This document shows, in pieces, positions 18,297-27,927 of a stretch of 45,804 nucleotides of DNA (position 1 is its first letter; every line of letters starts with the position of its first letter). The stretch lies in contig JACRDC010000043.1 of NCBI GenBank assembly GCA_016218705.1, positions 1 to 45,804 on the forward strand, given 5' to 3'. The position numbers were made by a program, and so were the translations under genes. The notes below the pieces were generated by a model. It ran no database searches. It was not told the origin of the DNA and saw nothing but the letters and a program-made list of their open reading frames with translations. Origin of the DNA: Desulfarculus sp. Lineage in GTDB: Bacteria > Desulfobacterota > Desulfarculia > Desulfarculales > Desulfarculaceae.

Positions 18297-19184
18297 ATGG
18301 ACGGCGCCCAGCTTCTGCAACAGATCATCAACGGCCTGACGCTGGGCAGCCTCTACGCGCTCATCGCCATCGGCTACACCATGGTCTATGGCATATTGCG
18401 GCTCATCAACTTCGCCCATGGCGACGTGCTGATGGTGGGCTGCTACCTGGCCTGGTTCGGGGCGGTGCAGTTCGGCCTGCCCTGGTGGGCGGCGCTGATG
18501 GGCTCCATGGCGCTCACCGCCCTGTTGGGGGTGCTGATTGACCAGGGGGCCTACCGCCCCCTGCGCTCCGCCCCGCGCATCAGCGCCCTGATCACCGCCA
18601 TCGGGGTCAGCTTCTTTTTGGAGAACCTGGGCCTGGTGGTCTTCGGCGGCCGGCCCAAGGCCTTCGAGCGGCCCGAGATCTTCAACCAGCTCTACCAGAT
18701 CGGCGATTTGCGCGTGCTCTCCCACAGCGTCTGGGTGCCCATCATCACCGCCCTGGTGCTGGCCGGGCTATTGTGGATGATCTACCGCACCCGCCTGGGC
18801 ATGGCCATGCGGGCGCTTTCGCGGGACCTGGTCACCGTGCAGCTCATGGGCATAGACACCAACCGCGTGGTGGCCGTCACCTTCGCCCTGGGCTCGGCCC
18901 TGGCTGCCGCCGGCGGCATCTTCTGGGCCATGAAGTACCCCCAGATCAACCCCCTCATGGGCGTGCTGCCCGGGCTCAAGGCCTTCGTGGCCGCGGTGCT
19001 GGGGGGCATCGGCAACGTGGTGGGCGCGGTGCTGGGCGGATTGATGCTGGGCTTCGGCGAGATCATGCTGGTGGCGCTGTGGCCCGAGCTGGCCGGCTAC
19101 CGCGACGCCCTGGCCTTCGTGCTCCTGATCGGCTTCTTGCTCTTTAGACCCTCGGGCATCCTGGGCCAGGAGCTGCCCTCGTGA
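18297..19184 (+). CDS. livH: ABC permease LivH
   Basis: 295 residues and about eight membrane segments. Starts QLLQQIINGLTLGSLYALIA, the standard LivH N-terminus, with GYTMVYGILRLINFAHGD and the late VLGGIGNVVGAVLGG. It forms the inner-membrane channel with LivM. 37 bp after the third binding protein; the stop overlaps livM by four bases. Confidence 0.95.
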   Translation: MDGAQLLQQIINGLTLGSLYALIAIGYTMVYGILRLINFAHGDVLMVGCYLAWFGAVQFGLPWWAALMGSMALTALLGVLIDQGAYRPLRSAPRISALITAIGVSFFLENLGLVVFGGRPKAFERPEIFNQLYQIGDLRVLSHSVWVPIITALVLAGLLWMIYRTRLGMAMRALSRDLVTVQLMGIDTNRVVAVTFALGSALAAAGGIFWAMKYPQINPLMGVLPGLKAFVAAVLGGIGNVVGAVLGGLMLGFGEIMLVALWPELAGYRDALAFVLLIGFLLFRPSGILGQELPS

Positions 19185-20271
19185 GCCTGCGCGGAATTTT
19201 CAGCCCCGGGCCGCTGCCGCCGGCCCACCTGACCCGGCGGCGCGACTTTTGGCTCAGCATCATGGGGATCATGCTGCTGGCCGGGGTGCTCATGGGCGTG
19301 GAGCGGCTGGCCGGCGGCTACTGGGTGCACATGACCTGCCTGGCGGCCATCTACCTGGTGCTGGCGGCCAGCTACAACCTGGTCAACGGCGTCACCGGCC
19401 AGTTCAGCCTGGCGCCCAACGCCTTCGTGGCCTGCGGGGCCTACGTCACCTCGCTACTGACCCTCACCCCGGCCGAGAAGGCCCTGAGCTTCATCCTGGA
19501 GCCCCTGGTCTGGCCTTTGTCGGTGATCCACCTGCCCCTGGGCCTGGCGCTCATTATCGCCGGTCTGGTCACGGCGGTGATGGCCTTCGGCATGGGCTTC
19601 ACGGTCTTCAGGGTGCGCGGCGACTACCTGGCCATCGTCACCCTGGGCCTGGGCGAGGTGATCCGGGTGGTGGCCAACAACGCCCAGAGCGTCACCAACG
19701 GCCCCCTGGGGCTCAAGGGCATCACCTACCTGACCCACAACCTCTGGTGGACCTGGGGCCTGGCCGTGGCGGCCTTGTTCGTGCTCACCCGCCTGGCCAA
19801 GTCCTCCTACGGCCTGGCCTTGAAGGCCATCCGCGAGGACGAGGGCGCCGCCGAGTCCATGGGCATCAACGTTTTCTGGCACAAGATGCTGGCCTTTACC
19901 ACCGACGCCTTTTTGGAGGGCATGGCCGGAGGGCTCCTGGCCCATCTCATCACCACCATCAGCCCCAGCCTCTTCACCTTCTTTCTCACCTTCAACCTGC
20001 TCATCATCATCGTGGTGGGCGGCCTGGGCTCCATGACCGGCGCGGCGTGCGCGGCGCTGCTCATCACCTTCGGCGGCGAGTGGCTTCGGGTGGTGGAGGA
20101 GCCCATGAACATCCTGGGCCTATCCATCCCCGGCATCCCCGGCATGCGCATGGTCATCTTCAGCCTGCTTTTGATGGCCTGCATGCTTTTCATGCGCCGG
20201 GGGCTCATGGGCAAGAGCGAGTTCTCCTGGCGCTGGCTTCTGGCGTGCTTAAGCCGGCGGAGGGGGCGGCC

Positions 20272-20275
<4 letters not shown>
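19181..20275 (+). CDS. livM: ABC permease LivM
   Basis: 364 residues, multi-spanning. Family motifs include AASYNLVNGVTGQFSLA, the FRVRGDYLAIVTLGLGE segment, GPLGLKG, and the C-terminal IIIVVGGLGSMTGAA. Second subunit of the importer channel. GTG start in a GTGA overlap with livH; its stop overlaps livG in the same way. Confidence 0.95.
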
Positions 20276-21064
<789 letters not shown>

Positions 21065-21072
<8 letters not shown>

Positions 21073-21772
21073 GGTGCGGGGACTTAGCGTACGTTACGGG
21101 GGCATCCAGGCCCTGCAAGGGGTGGACCTCACGGTGGCCCAGGGCGAGATCGTCTGCCTGATCGGGGCCAACGGGGCCGGCAAGTCCACCCTCTTGGGGG
21201 CGGTGAGCGGGCTCATCAAGCCCACGGCCGGTGCCATCGCCTACGAGGGCCGGCCCATCGCCGGGCACAAGGCCAGCCGCCTGTCGCGCCAGGGCCTGAT
21301 CCTGGTGCCCGAGGGCCGCCGGGTCTTCGCCAACCTGAGCGTGGAGGAGAACCTCATCCTGGGCGGCTACTTCCGCCCTCGGGGCCGCGAGCAGCAGGCC
21401 GATATGGCCGAGGTCTTCGACACCTTCCCGCGTCTGGCCGAGCGCCGCCGCCAGGCCGCCGGCACCCTCTCCGGCGGCGAGCAGCAGATGCTGGCCCTGG
21501 GGCGGGCGCTCATGGGCCGGCCCCGCCTGCTCATGATGGACGAGCCCAGCCTGGGCCTGGCCCCCCTGATGGTGGCCGAGGTCTTCGGCGTCATCCGGCG
21601 CATCCATCAACGGGGGGTGACGGTGCTCCTGATCGAGCAGAACGCCGCCGCGGCCCTGGCCATCGCCCACCGGGGCTACGTGCTGGAGGTGGGCCGGGTG
21701 GTGCTCTCGGGCAGCGGTCGTGAACTGGCCAGCGACGGCCGGGTGCAGCGGGCCTACCTGGGCATGGATTGA
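21065..21772 (+). CDS. livF: ABC ATP-binding protein LivF
   Basis: 235 residues. Walker A GANGAGKSTLL, signature LSGGEQQMLALGRALM, Walker B LLMMDEPSLGLAP, H-loop replaced by LLIEQNAAAAL as is usual in LivF. Last gene of the operon; its start overlaps the livG stop by eight bases. No clear terminator hairpin follows in the 118 bp before the AraC-type gene. Confidence 0.95.
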
Positions 21773-21890
21773 TCCCTTAGCGCCTTCCCGCCGGCCATCC
21801 CCAAAAGCGCAAGTAATGTCAAGCAGACCGCCCTGCCCTGGGCTATGCTCCTGGACAGCGGCGGGCCATTGTGGCCCGGGAGGACCCCGT

Positions 21891-22754
21891 ATGAAGGACC
21901 AGACCCAGAGCGATTACCAGGCCAGGATCATGCGGGTGTTGCTGTATATGCAGGCTCACCTGGACCAGCCCCTGATCCTGGAGCACTTGGCCAGCCTGGC
22001 CTGCTTCTCGCCCTACCACTTCCACCGCGTTTTTCGGGGCATGGTGGGCGAGAGCCTGGGCCAGTACCTGCGGCGGCTACGCCTGGAGCGGGCCGCCAAG
22101 CAACTACGTCATGGCCGGCTGCCAGTCACCCAGATCGCCTTGCAGGCCGGCTATGAGGCCCACGAGTCCTTCACGCGGGCCTTTCGGGAGCGCTTCGGCC
22201 TGGCCCCCTCGGCCTTTCGCCGCCAGGGGAGCCCGGCAAACTGGCCCGGGGGGCCGCCACCCTGGCCAACCTACCATGGAAGGGAAGACGGCATGGAAGT
22301 GAGCATCAAGCAACTGGCGCCCCAGCCGGTGGCCTTTGTGCGCCACCAGGGGCCTTACCAAGACTGCGGGCAGGCCTGGCAGATACTCTGCGCCTGGGCC
22401 GGCCCCCAGGGCCTCTTGGGGCCAGGGGCCAAGTTCATCGGCGTCTGCCATGACGACCCGGAGATAACCCCGCCCCAGAGCATCCGCTACGACGCCTGCC
22501 TGGCCCTGCCGCCGGGACTGCGGCCCTCGGGCGAGGTGGCTTGGCAGGAGTTGGCCGGCGGCGATTACGCCCTGGTGCTGCACCGGGGACCCTACGAGAA
22601 CCTGAGTCAGACCTATGCCTGGCTGTGCGGACAGTGGGCCCCGGCCAGCGGCCGGCAGATCCGCCACCTGCCCAGCCTGGAGGTTTATCTCAACGACCCC
22701 GAGACCACGGCGCCCGCCGACCTGCTGGTGGAGATATACCTGCCCCTGGAGTAG
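21891..22754 (+). CDS. AraC-family regulator with GyrI-like effector domain
   Basis: 287 residues: two AraC HTH motifs at the N-terminus (LEHLASLACFSPYHFHRVF, VTQIALQAGYEAHESFTRAF), then a linker and a GyrI-like/SOUL-type small-molecule-binding domain (about 135-287: VSIKQLAPQPVAFVRHQGPY, LPSLEVYLNDPETTAPADL, DLLVEIYLPL). The Rob/SbmC-type domain commonly binds hydrophobic compounds, so regulation of efflux or stress genes is likely. GGGAGGA lies 6 bases before ATG 21891. The target is not evident. Confidence 0.9.
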   Translation: MKDQTQSDYQARIMRVLLYMQAHLDQPLILEHLASLACFSPYHFHRVFRGMVGESLGQYLRRLRLERAAKQLRHGRLPVTQIALQAGYEAHESFTRAFRERFGLAPSAFRRQGSPANWPGGPPPWPTYHGREDGMEVSIKQLAPQPVAFVRHQGPYQDCGQAWQILCAWAGPQGLLGPGAKFIGVCHDDPEITPPQSIRYDACLALPPGLRPSGEVAWQELAGGDYALVLHRGPYENLSQTYAWLCGQWAPASGRQIRHLPSLEVYLNDPETTAPADLLVEIYLPLE

Positions 22755-22761
22755 GGCGGCT

Positions 22762-23025
22762 TTAAGGTATTTCTATTTGCGATAGGGCCAAACTGCCCGC
22801 CGGGGCTGGGCAACTACAGCCCTGGCGGGCATAGTCGCCCTCGGGCAGTTCTCCCCGGTTGACCGCCTCGAACAAGGCGATCTGCTGGGCCATGGACAGG
22901 CCGGCGAAGCGCCTCTCGGCCTCCTCGGCCCCCTGGCCCCGGCACAGGTGGCAGCGGGCCGGCGAGCAGTTCTGGCACTCGCGGCAGTCCGGGCAGGCAT
23001 GTTTTTTCTGGCTGGTGGTGGTCAC
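22762..23025 (-). CDS. Cys-rich small protein, unknown function
   Basis: 87 residues from GTG 23025, with GGAGGAGGGG just upstream. The N-terminal half packs cysteines as CPDCRECQNCSPARCHLCRG, suggesting a zinc or FeS site; then an alpha-helical part (AERRFAGLSMAQQIALFEAV) and a final CSCP. No family recognised. It is convergent with the AraC gene and divergent from dedA. Read from the RBS and frame only, so the start is good but function is open. Confidence 0.65.
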   Translation of the reverse strand: MTTTSQKKHACPDCRECQNCSPARCHLCRGQGAEEAERRFAGLSMAQQIALFEAVNRGELPEGDYARQGCSCPAPAGSLALSQIEIP

Positions 23026-23149
23026 GCCCCTCCTCCATTTGCTATAAGCATAAGTCCGTACCCGGAGGGTTGCCAGGGGCGGGGCGGCTGGCCCAAGGTG
23101 GGGGGGTGAAATCCTGGCCAGACCTGCCCCCGCCGGAAACAGGGCGAGC

Positions 23150-23722
23150 ATGGATAGCGCCGACATTCAGCGGGCCATCGCCACCTATGGCTATCTGGCC
23201 CTGTTCGTGGGGACGTTCCTGGAGGGAGAGGTCTTCTTCATCCTGGGCGGGGTGGCGGCGCGCCAGGGGCTGCTGGACCCCTTCCTGATGGCCCTGGCGG
23301 CCCTGGCCGGGGCCTTTGCCGGCGACAACCTGTTTTTTTTCCTGGGGCGCTTTCAGGGCGCCCGCCTGCTGGCCCGGCCCTGGCGCCTGGGGCGCAAGGT
23401 GGTGGCCGCCCGCTGCCTGGTGCGGCGCCACGCCGTGCCCCTGATGCTCCTGTCGCGGTTTCTCTATGGGCTGCGCATGCTGGTGCCCCTGGCCTGCGGG
23501 ACCGCCGGCGTGCCGCCCTGGCGCTTCGCGCTGCTCAACCTGGCCTCGGCCCTAGGCTGGACCCTGTGCTTCAGTTGCCTGGGCTACTTTGGCGGCGGCT
23601 GGATAGTGGCCCGGCTCGGGGCGGTAAAGGGCCTGCAAATGCTGGCGATAGCCCTGCCGGCCCTGGTGGGGCTGGGCATTCTGGCCACCCGGCTGGCGCA
23701 GCGCCGCTTCCGGGATCACTAG
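23150..23722 (+). CDS. DedA-family inner-membrane protein
   Basis: 190 residues, about five hydrophobic segments. DedA landmarks: LFVGTFLEGEVFFILGG near the start, AGAFAGDNLFFFLGRFQG, and LLSRFLYGLRMLVPLACG (the F/YxR...P...G motif). The family acts in lipid flipping and membrane homeostasis. ATG 23150 has GGGCGAGC upstream. Its stop overlaps the convergent DsbD-like gene by four bases. Confidence 0.9.
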   Translation: MDSADIQRAIATYGYLALFVGTFLEGEVFFILGGVAARQGLLDPFLMALAALAGAFAGDNLFFFLGRFQGARLLARPWRLGRKVVAARCLVRRHAVPLMLLSRFLYGLRMLVPLACGTAGVPPWRFALLNLASALGWTLCFSCLGYFGGGWIVARLGAVKGLQMLAIALPALVGLGILATRLAQRRFRDH

Positions 23723-24297
23723 CGCTGGCCAGAGGCCTTCTTGCCCCCCGGCTGGCCGGACGGACCGAAGACCTCGCGGTTCAGGGGCTTGCCGGGCTTG
23801 CCCTTGGCGGCCACGGTGATGGTCACCGGGACCTCAAGGGTCTCGGGCATCAGGCAGGACTGGTCGTCGCAGGCCTGATACTCCAGCTTGGCCTTGACCA
23901 CCTGGGGGCCGGGGGCCGCCGTGGCCGCCACCGTGAAACTCTGGCGCACCTCCAGCACGCCGTCGTGGACCTCCATGGGCTTGTCGCTGAAGCTGGGCTT
24001 GTAGGAGCGGGGACTGGGGAAGATGGCCGGGGCAAAGGTCAGGCTGGGGTTCTGCTCCCAGGTCAGCTTGGTGGGGTAGACGTCGGGCTCCGAGGGTTTG
24101 TGGGTGTTGATGTGGAAGCCCGGGCGTATGTGGAAGCGCAGCACCAGGGGATGGCTGGCGCCGGGGGCGTAGGCGGTCTGGCTGTGCACCACCTGGGCCG
24201 TGACCGTGGGCGGGTCCTCGGCGGCCAGGGCCGGCAGGGTCAGGCAGACCAGGGTCAGGCTGAGCAAGAGCGGCAGGGCTAGACGTTTGTGAGCCAA
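23719..24297 (-). CDS. Stand-alone DsbD alpha-domain-like periplasmic protein
   Basis: 192 residues with a signal peptide (LALPLLLSLTLVCLTLPALA). The mature part matches the N-terminal (alpha) domain of DsbD: FHINTHKP, KLEYQACDDQSCLMP with the two redox cysteines, and a beta-sandwich pattern. The DsbD transmembrane and thioredoxin domains are absent and there is no such gene nearby. A partner (CcdA-type or other DsbD) must be elsewhere, or the protein has another redox/chaperone role. The C-terminal tail is basic and Gly/Lys-rich. Confidence 0.8.
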   Translation of the reverse strand: MAHKRLALPLLLSLTLVCLTLPALAAEDPPTVTAQVVHSQTAYAPGASHPLVLRFHIRPGFHINTHKPSEPDVYPTKLTWEQNPSLTFAPAIFPSPRSYKPSFSDKPMEVHDGVLEVRQSFTVAATAAPGPQVVKAKLEYQACDDQSCLMPETLEVPVTITVAAKGKPGKPLNREVFGPSGQPGGKKASGQR

Positions 24298-24357
24298 GGT
24301 TCACCTCCGGTTCGTGGGGCCGCGCCTCGAGCCAACGGGTTGGTATAATCTCTAAAA

Positions 24358-25362
24358 TTAAGAATCAAGCGAGCGCAGGATTTCCTCCACCCGCAGGCAC
24401 TTGCCGCCCGCGCCGTGGGCCTCGGCCCAGCCGTGGGGGGCCTTCTCGCCCTGGGGCAGCACCTTGAGCCGCTGGCAGGCCCGGCACAGGCGGCTGAACA
24501 GGCGGGCCGGGGCCTGGGCGGGGTCCTGGGTGGCGTCCAGGAGCACCAGGGGCTCCAGCAAGAGCCCCTCCTCGCGGCACAGCTCGATGAAGGCCCACAG
24601 GCGCTTGCCCTTGAGCCTGGGCAGGGTCAGGGGGCCTTCCCAGGCTATCTCCTCGTCCAGGCCGCACTTTTGGCGGAAATGCTCCAAGCCCACCGCCAAG
24701 GCCCGGCCCCACTGCTCCAGGCGCTGCCAGTAGCCTTCCTGGGCCGCGGCATCCAAGGTGGCGGCGGCGGCGGCCAGGGCCTGGCCGCTGGGGGGCGTTG
24801 GCGGCTCCGGCGGGGCCTGGCCCAGGCCCACCAGGGCCGCGAAATCCTGGCCACCGGCCAGGGGCGGGCCGTAGAGGGCCAGGTCCGGGGTCAGGCCGTA
24901 GAACTGGGCCGCCCCGCCCCTGGCCAGGCGCAGGCCGGTGCAGGACTCGTCCAGCACCAGCATCAGGCCCTTGGCCCGGGACACGTGCTGGGCCTGGGCC
25001 ACGCTCTGGGCGTCAGGCGCCCAGTCGCAGCGCAGCATCACCAGGCCGGGGTCGCCCTGGGGCGGCTCGAAGGGCGCGCCGGTGCCCGGGGCGGCCCACA
25101 GCACTCCCCCGGCTAGGCCCCGGGCGCGGGCCAGCTTGCTGGCCGCCACCACGGCCAGGGAGGGCTTGGGGTACAGCCGCGCCCACTGGGGCCAGCCCAG
25201 CAGGTCCAGCAGGGCCTGCCCCACCTGGGCCGCCGTGGCCGGGCGCTGGCCCAGGCCCATGCCCGGGCGGGTCAGGTCCAGGGGCGGGGCCTGGCTGGGG
25301 GCCTGGTCGCGCCAAACCTCCTGCAACTGCTGCATTTCCTGGTCGGTGGGGCTTAGGTCCAT
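24358..25362 (-). CDS. Class III aminotransferase homologue lacking the PLP lysine (pseudoenzyme)
   Basis: 334 residues with the fold markers of glutamate-1-semialdehyde aminomutase/class III aminotransferases: LVLDESCTGLRLARGG (PLP-nitrogen Asp retained) and FYGLTPDLALYGPPLAGG. In active enzymes the latter reads TPDL...GKxIGGG, with Lys forming the PLP aldimine; here that Lys is Pro. The protein is also shorter than the usual 420-450 residues. A catalytic aminotransferase role is therefore unlikely; a binding or structural role is possible. ATG 25362 (MDLSPTDQ) follows AAGGAAAGG. Frame is intact, so not a recent pseudogene. Confidence 0.7.
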   Translation of the reverse strand: MDLSPTDQEMQQLQEVWRDQAPSQAPPLDLTRPGMGLGQRPATAAQVGQALLDLLGWPQWARLYPKPSLAVVAASKLARARGLAGGVLWAAPGTGAPFEPPQGDPGLVMLRCDWAPDAQSVAQAQHVSRAKGLMLVLDESCTGLRLARGGAAQFYGLTPDLALYGPPLAGGQDFAALVGLGQAPPEPPTPPSGQALAAAAATLDAAAQEGYWQRLEQWGRALAVGLEHFRQKCGLDEEIAWEGPLTLPRLKGKRLWAFIELCREEGLLLEPLVLLDATQDPAQAPARLFSRLCRACQRLKVLPQGEKAPHGWAEAHGAGGKCLRVEEILRSLDS

Positions 25363-25690
25363 GGGCCTTTCCTTCCGTGGCCGAGGTGCGGTCAAACTAC
25401 GGGCTCGATCGTAATTTGGCCTGCATTATAGCCCCCGGCGGGCCGCCCGGCCAGCGTGGGGGGCCGCCGGGGTCAGGGCGCGAGCGGGCGGCGGCCCGCT
25501 GGGGCATAATTATTCACAGGCCGGCTGGATTTGCTTCAAGTTTGCGCTGCTGGCCGCCGATAAATTGGTTGAGGCGGCGAAAAGTATGTCAAACTCCGGC
25601 GACGAAGTCTTGTGTGCCTGCCCCCCATAGCCAGGGAACTCGGAGACCGGAGCCCGCCTCAGTGGTCCATGCCGGACCAGGGAGGCCAAC
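25363..25690. other. Intergenic region, divergent promoters
   Basis: 328 bp between the divergent aminotransferase-like gene and flaG, with no credible ORF. On the minus strand a perfect TATAAT (25425-25430) lies 63 bp before the aminotransferase-like start, without a good -35. On the plus strand a FliA-type promoter lies at 25536-25563. Confidence 0.5.
25536..25563 (+). promoter_or_regulatory. FliA (sigma28) promoter of flaG
   Basis: The element TCAAGTTT (25536-25543), 12 bases, then GCCGATAA (25556-25563), nearly the sigma28 consensus TAAAGTTT-N11-GCCGATAA; the -10 is perfect. About 128 bp before flaG, a late flagellar gene, which is the expected regulon. Confidence 0.75.
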
Positions 25691-26035
25691 ATGGATGTGT
25701 CAAAGATCAGCATGCCTCTTGCCGTGGAGCCCGTGGTCTCCAGTAGGCCGCGGCCCAGCGCACCCCAGCCCGCGCCGGACGGCCCCCAAGCGGCCGGGCA
25801 GGCCCCGCCGGCGGTAAGCCCCCAGGAACTGGAGGAAACCCTGTCGGCCCTGGCCGTGCATTACAACCTTAGGTTCGAGCTGAGCCACGACGAGAAGACC
25901 GGCAGCGACGTGGTGCGCATCTTCAGCCAGGACGGTGAGCGTCTGCTGCGCCAGATGCCCCCCGAGGCGGTGCTGAAGATCGCCGAGGACCTGGACCAGG
26001 GCGGCAACGGCGGCCTGCTGGCCTCCTTGGTATAG
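25691..26035 (+). CDS. flaG: FlaG family flagellar protein
   Basis: 114 residues: a disordered Pro/Ala-rich N-terminus (about 1-45) and a FlaG core (LEETLSALAVHYNLRFEL, DVVRIFSQDGERLLRQMPPE). FlaG influences flagellar filament length. GGGAGG lies 6 bases before the ATG. It is isolated from other flagellar genes here. Confidence 0.85.
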   Translation: MDVSKISMPLAVEPVVSSRPRPSAPQPAPDGPQAAGQAPPAVSPQELEETLSALAVHYNLRFELSHDEKTGSDVVRIFSQDGERLLRQMPPEAVLKIAEDLDQGGNGGLLASLV

Positions 26036-26345
26036 CAGCCAGGCCGCAACGGGCCGGGCAAGCCCGTCTCTCTGACCATGCCCAAGGCTCTCGTGGGGGC
26101 CTGTTGGGTCATCCTGGGGCTCGGCCGGCTGCCCAGGCGGCCACCCGGGCCTGTCTTTCGGTTTCCCGCAGACATAGACTGGGACAACCCTTGGCCCTGG
26201 CCGGGGGGATATGTTAGTATTCAAACTTCCATGTACTCTGGCGGCCTCGGGGCCGGGGGGTGTGGGGGAACGGGCGTGCCTCGCGGGGCGCCCGTGGGGG
26301 TATGGTGGACCTCGTCTGGGCCTAGATATAGCTAGGGACTAAGCC
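26036..26345. other. Intergenic region before the HD-GYP gene
   Basis: 310 bp with no credible gene. It is G-rich on the plus strand near 26240-26320, and has a short AT-rich stretch (about 26208-26232) that could hold a promoter. I looked for the conserved core of a c-di-GMP (GEMM) riboswitch, given the HD-GYP gene, and did not find it. Confidence 0.35.
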
Positions 26346-27917
26346 TTGCAGCCCTTGCCGGAACCCAAAGCCGACACGTTCAGCCGGCCGGAGCGCCTGC
26401 GCATCCTGCTGGTGGATGATGAGCAGTTCATCCGCGAGGCCTTGAGCGAGTACCTGGTGGCCATCAACAACCATCAGGTGGTCACGGCGGCCAGCGGCGA
26501 GCAGGCCCTGGCCCAGTTCGCCCGCGACGCCTTTGACTGCGCCTTCCTGGACCTCAAGATGCCCGGCATGAGCGGCGTGGAACTCCTTGGCCGCCTCAAG
26601 GAGCTGGACCCCCACCTGCCGGTGGTCATCATGACCGGCTTCCCCTCCCTGGACGCGGCCATAGACACCATGCGCCAGGGGGCCAGCGACTTCCTCATCA
26701 AGCCCTTCAACCTGAGCCAGGTCAAGATGACCCTGGAGCGGGTGGTGCGCGAGCACCGCCTGCTGCGCGAGAACCTGCGCCTGGGCGAGAGGATCAAGCA
26801 CCAGGAGAAGATCGAGAAGCTCAACCTGGAGCTGGGCCGCCGGGTGCGCGAGCAGAACATCCTGCACCAGATCTCCGAGTCCATGGACCGCCTGCAGACC
26901 TCCGAGGACATCTACCAGGGCATGGCCGAGCTGGCGGTCAAGTTCCTGGAGGTGGACAAGGCGGCGGTGCTGCTCTTGGACCGCACCACCTCCCAGTTGC
27001 TCATCATCGCCGAGCGCGGCTTTGGGTCCTCGGCCGTGGGCCGCCTGGCCGGCCGCCTGGGCCAGGGCACCTGCGGTAAGGTGGCCGCCGAGGGCCAGCC
27101 CATGCTGGGCCGGCCGGGCATGGACGAGGCCCTGTCGGCGGTGCTGCCCTGCCGGGGCGACTACCTGTGCCTACCCATCAAGATCCGCGAGGAGGTCTTC
27201 GGGGTCATGCTGGTGGGCGACAAGCACGGCGGGCTGACCTTCAAGGGCGAGGACATTTTCCTCACCCGCTTTCTGCTGGACAAGGCGGCCCTATCCATCG
27301 AGAACATCGCCCTGTACGAGGCCATGGTCAACAACCTGCACTCCACCCTGGGGGCGCTGGTCAACGCCATGGAGGCCAAGGACCCCTACACCCGCCAGCA
27401 CAGCCGCCGGGTCACCAACTTCAGCGTGCTGACCGCCCAGACCATGGGTCTGGGCATAGACCAGATCGAGTCCCTGCGCTTCGCCGCCTATCTGCACGAC
27501 ATAGGCAAGATCGGGGTCAAGGACAACATCCTGCTCAAGGAGGCCACCCTCACCTTCGAGGAATACGAGCAGATCAAGCAGCACCCGGTGATCGGCGAGA
27601 GCATCATCCAGGCCATGGACCTTTCCAAGAGCGAGCGGGCCATCATCCGCCACCATCACGAGCGCTGGGACGGCGGGGGCTATCCCGACGGCCTGGGCGG
27701 CGAGGCCATCCCCCTGCTGGCCCGCGTGGTGGCCGTGGCCGACGCCTTCGACGCCATGACCACCGACCGGCCCTACCGCCTGGCCAAGACCCAGACCGAG
27801 GCGGTGGACGAGCTGGCGCGGACCTCGGGCCAGCAGTTCGACCGCGAGGTGGTGCGGGCCTTCGTGGAGATGCTGGCCCGCTATCATCCCGGCGCCCTGG
27901 GCAAGGGCGGTCTATAA
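26346..27917 (+). CDS. Response regulator with GAF and HD-GYP domains (c-di-GMP phosphodiesterase)
   Basis: 523 residues: receiver domain (phospho-acceptor Asp69 in FLDLKMPG), coiled coil (about 140-185), GAF domain (about 190-325) and HD-GYP (from about 335). The latter shows HDIGKIG, HH in RHHHERWDGGGYPDGL, and late GQQFD. HD-GYP enzymes hydrolyse c-di-GMP. The start is TTG 26346, as no ATG/GTG occurs before the receiver. It begins a same-strand signalling block and is 10 bp before the PilZ gene. Confidence 0.9.
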   Translation: MQPLPEPKADTFSRPERLRILLVDDEQFIREALSEYLVAINNHQVVTAASGEQALAQFARDAFDCAFLDLKMPGMSGVELLGRLKELDPHLPVVIMTGFPSLDAAIDTMRQGASDFLIKPFNLSQVKMTLERVVREHRLLRENLRLGERIKHQEKIEKLNLELGRRVREQNILHQISESMDRLQTSEDIYQGMAELAVKFLEVDKAAVLLLDRTTSQLLIIAERGFGSSAVGRLAGRLGQGTCGKVAAEGQPMLGRPGMDEALSAVLPCRGDYLCLPIKIREEVFGVMLVGDKHGGLTFKGEDIFLTRFLLDKAALSIENIALYEAMVNNLHSTLGALVNAMEAKDPYTRQHSRRVTNFSVLTAQTMGLGIDQIESLRFAAYLHDIGKIGVKDNILLKEATLTFEEYEQIKQHPVIGESIIQAMDLSKSERAIIRHHHERWDGGGYPDGLGGEAIPLLARVVAVADAFDAMTTDRPYRLAKTQTEAVDELARTSGQQFDREVVRAFVEMLARYHPGALGKGGL

Positions 27918-27927
27918 GGAGACGCTC

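Noticed and set aside
19249-20271. N-terminal extension of LivG over livM
   Set aside because: Out-of-frame shadow of livM; LivG homology starts at GTG 20272 in the GTGA overlap.
26036-26345. c-di-GMP riboswitch before the HD-GYP gene
   Set aside because: No recognisable GEMM core.
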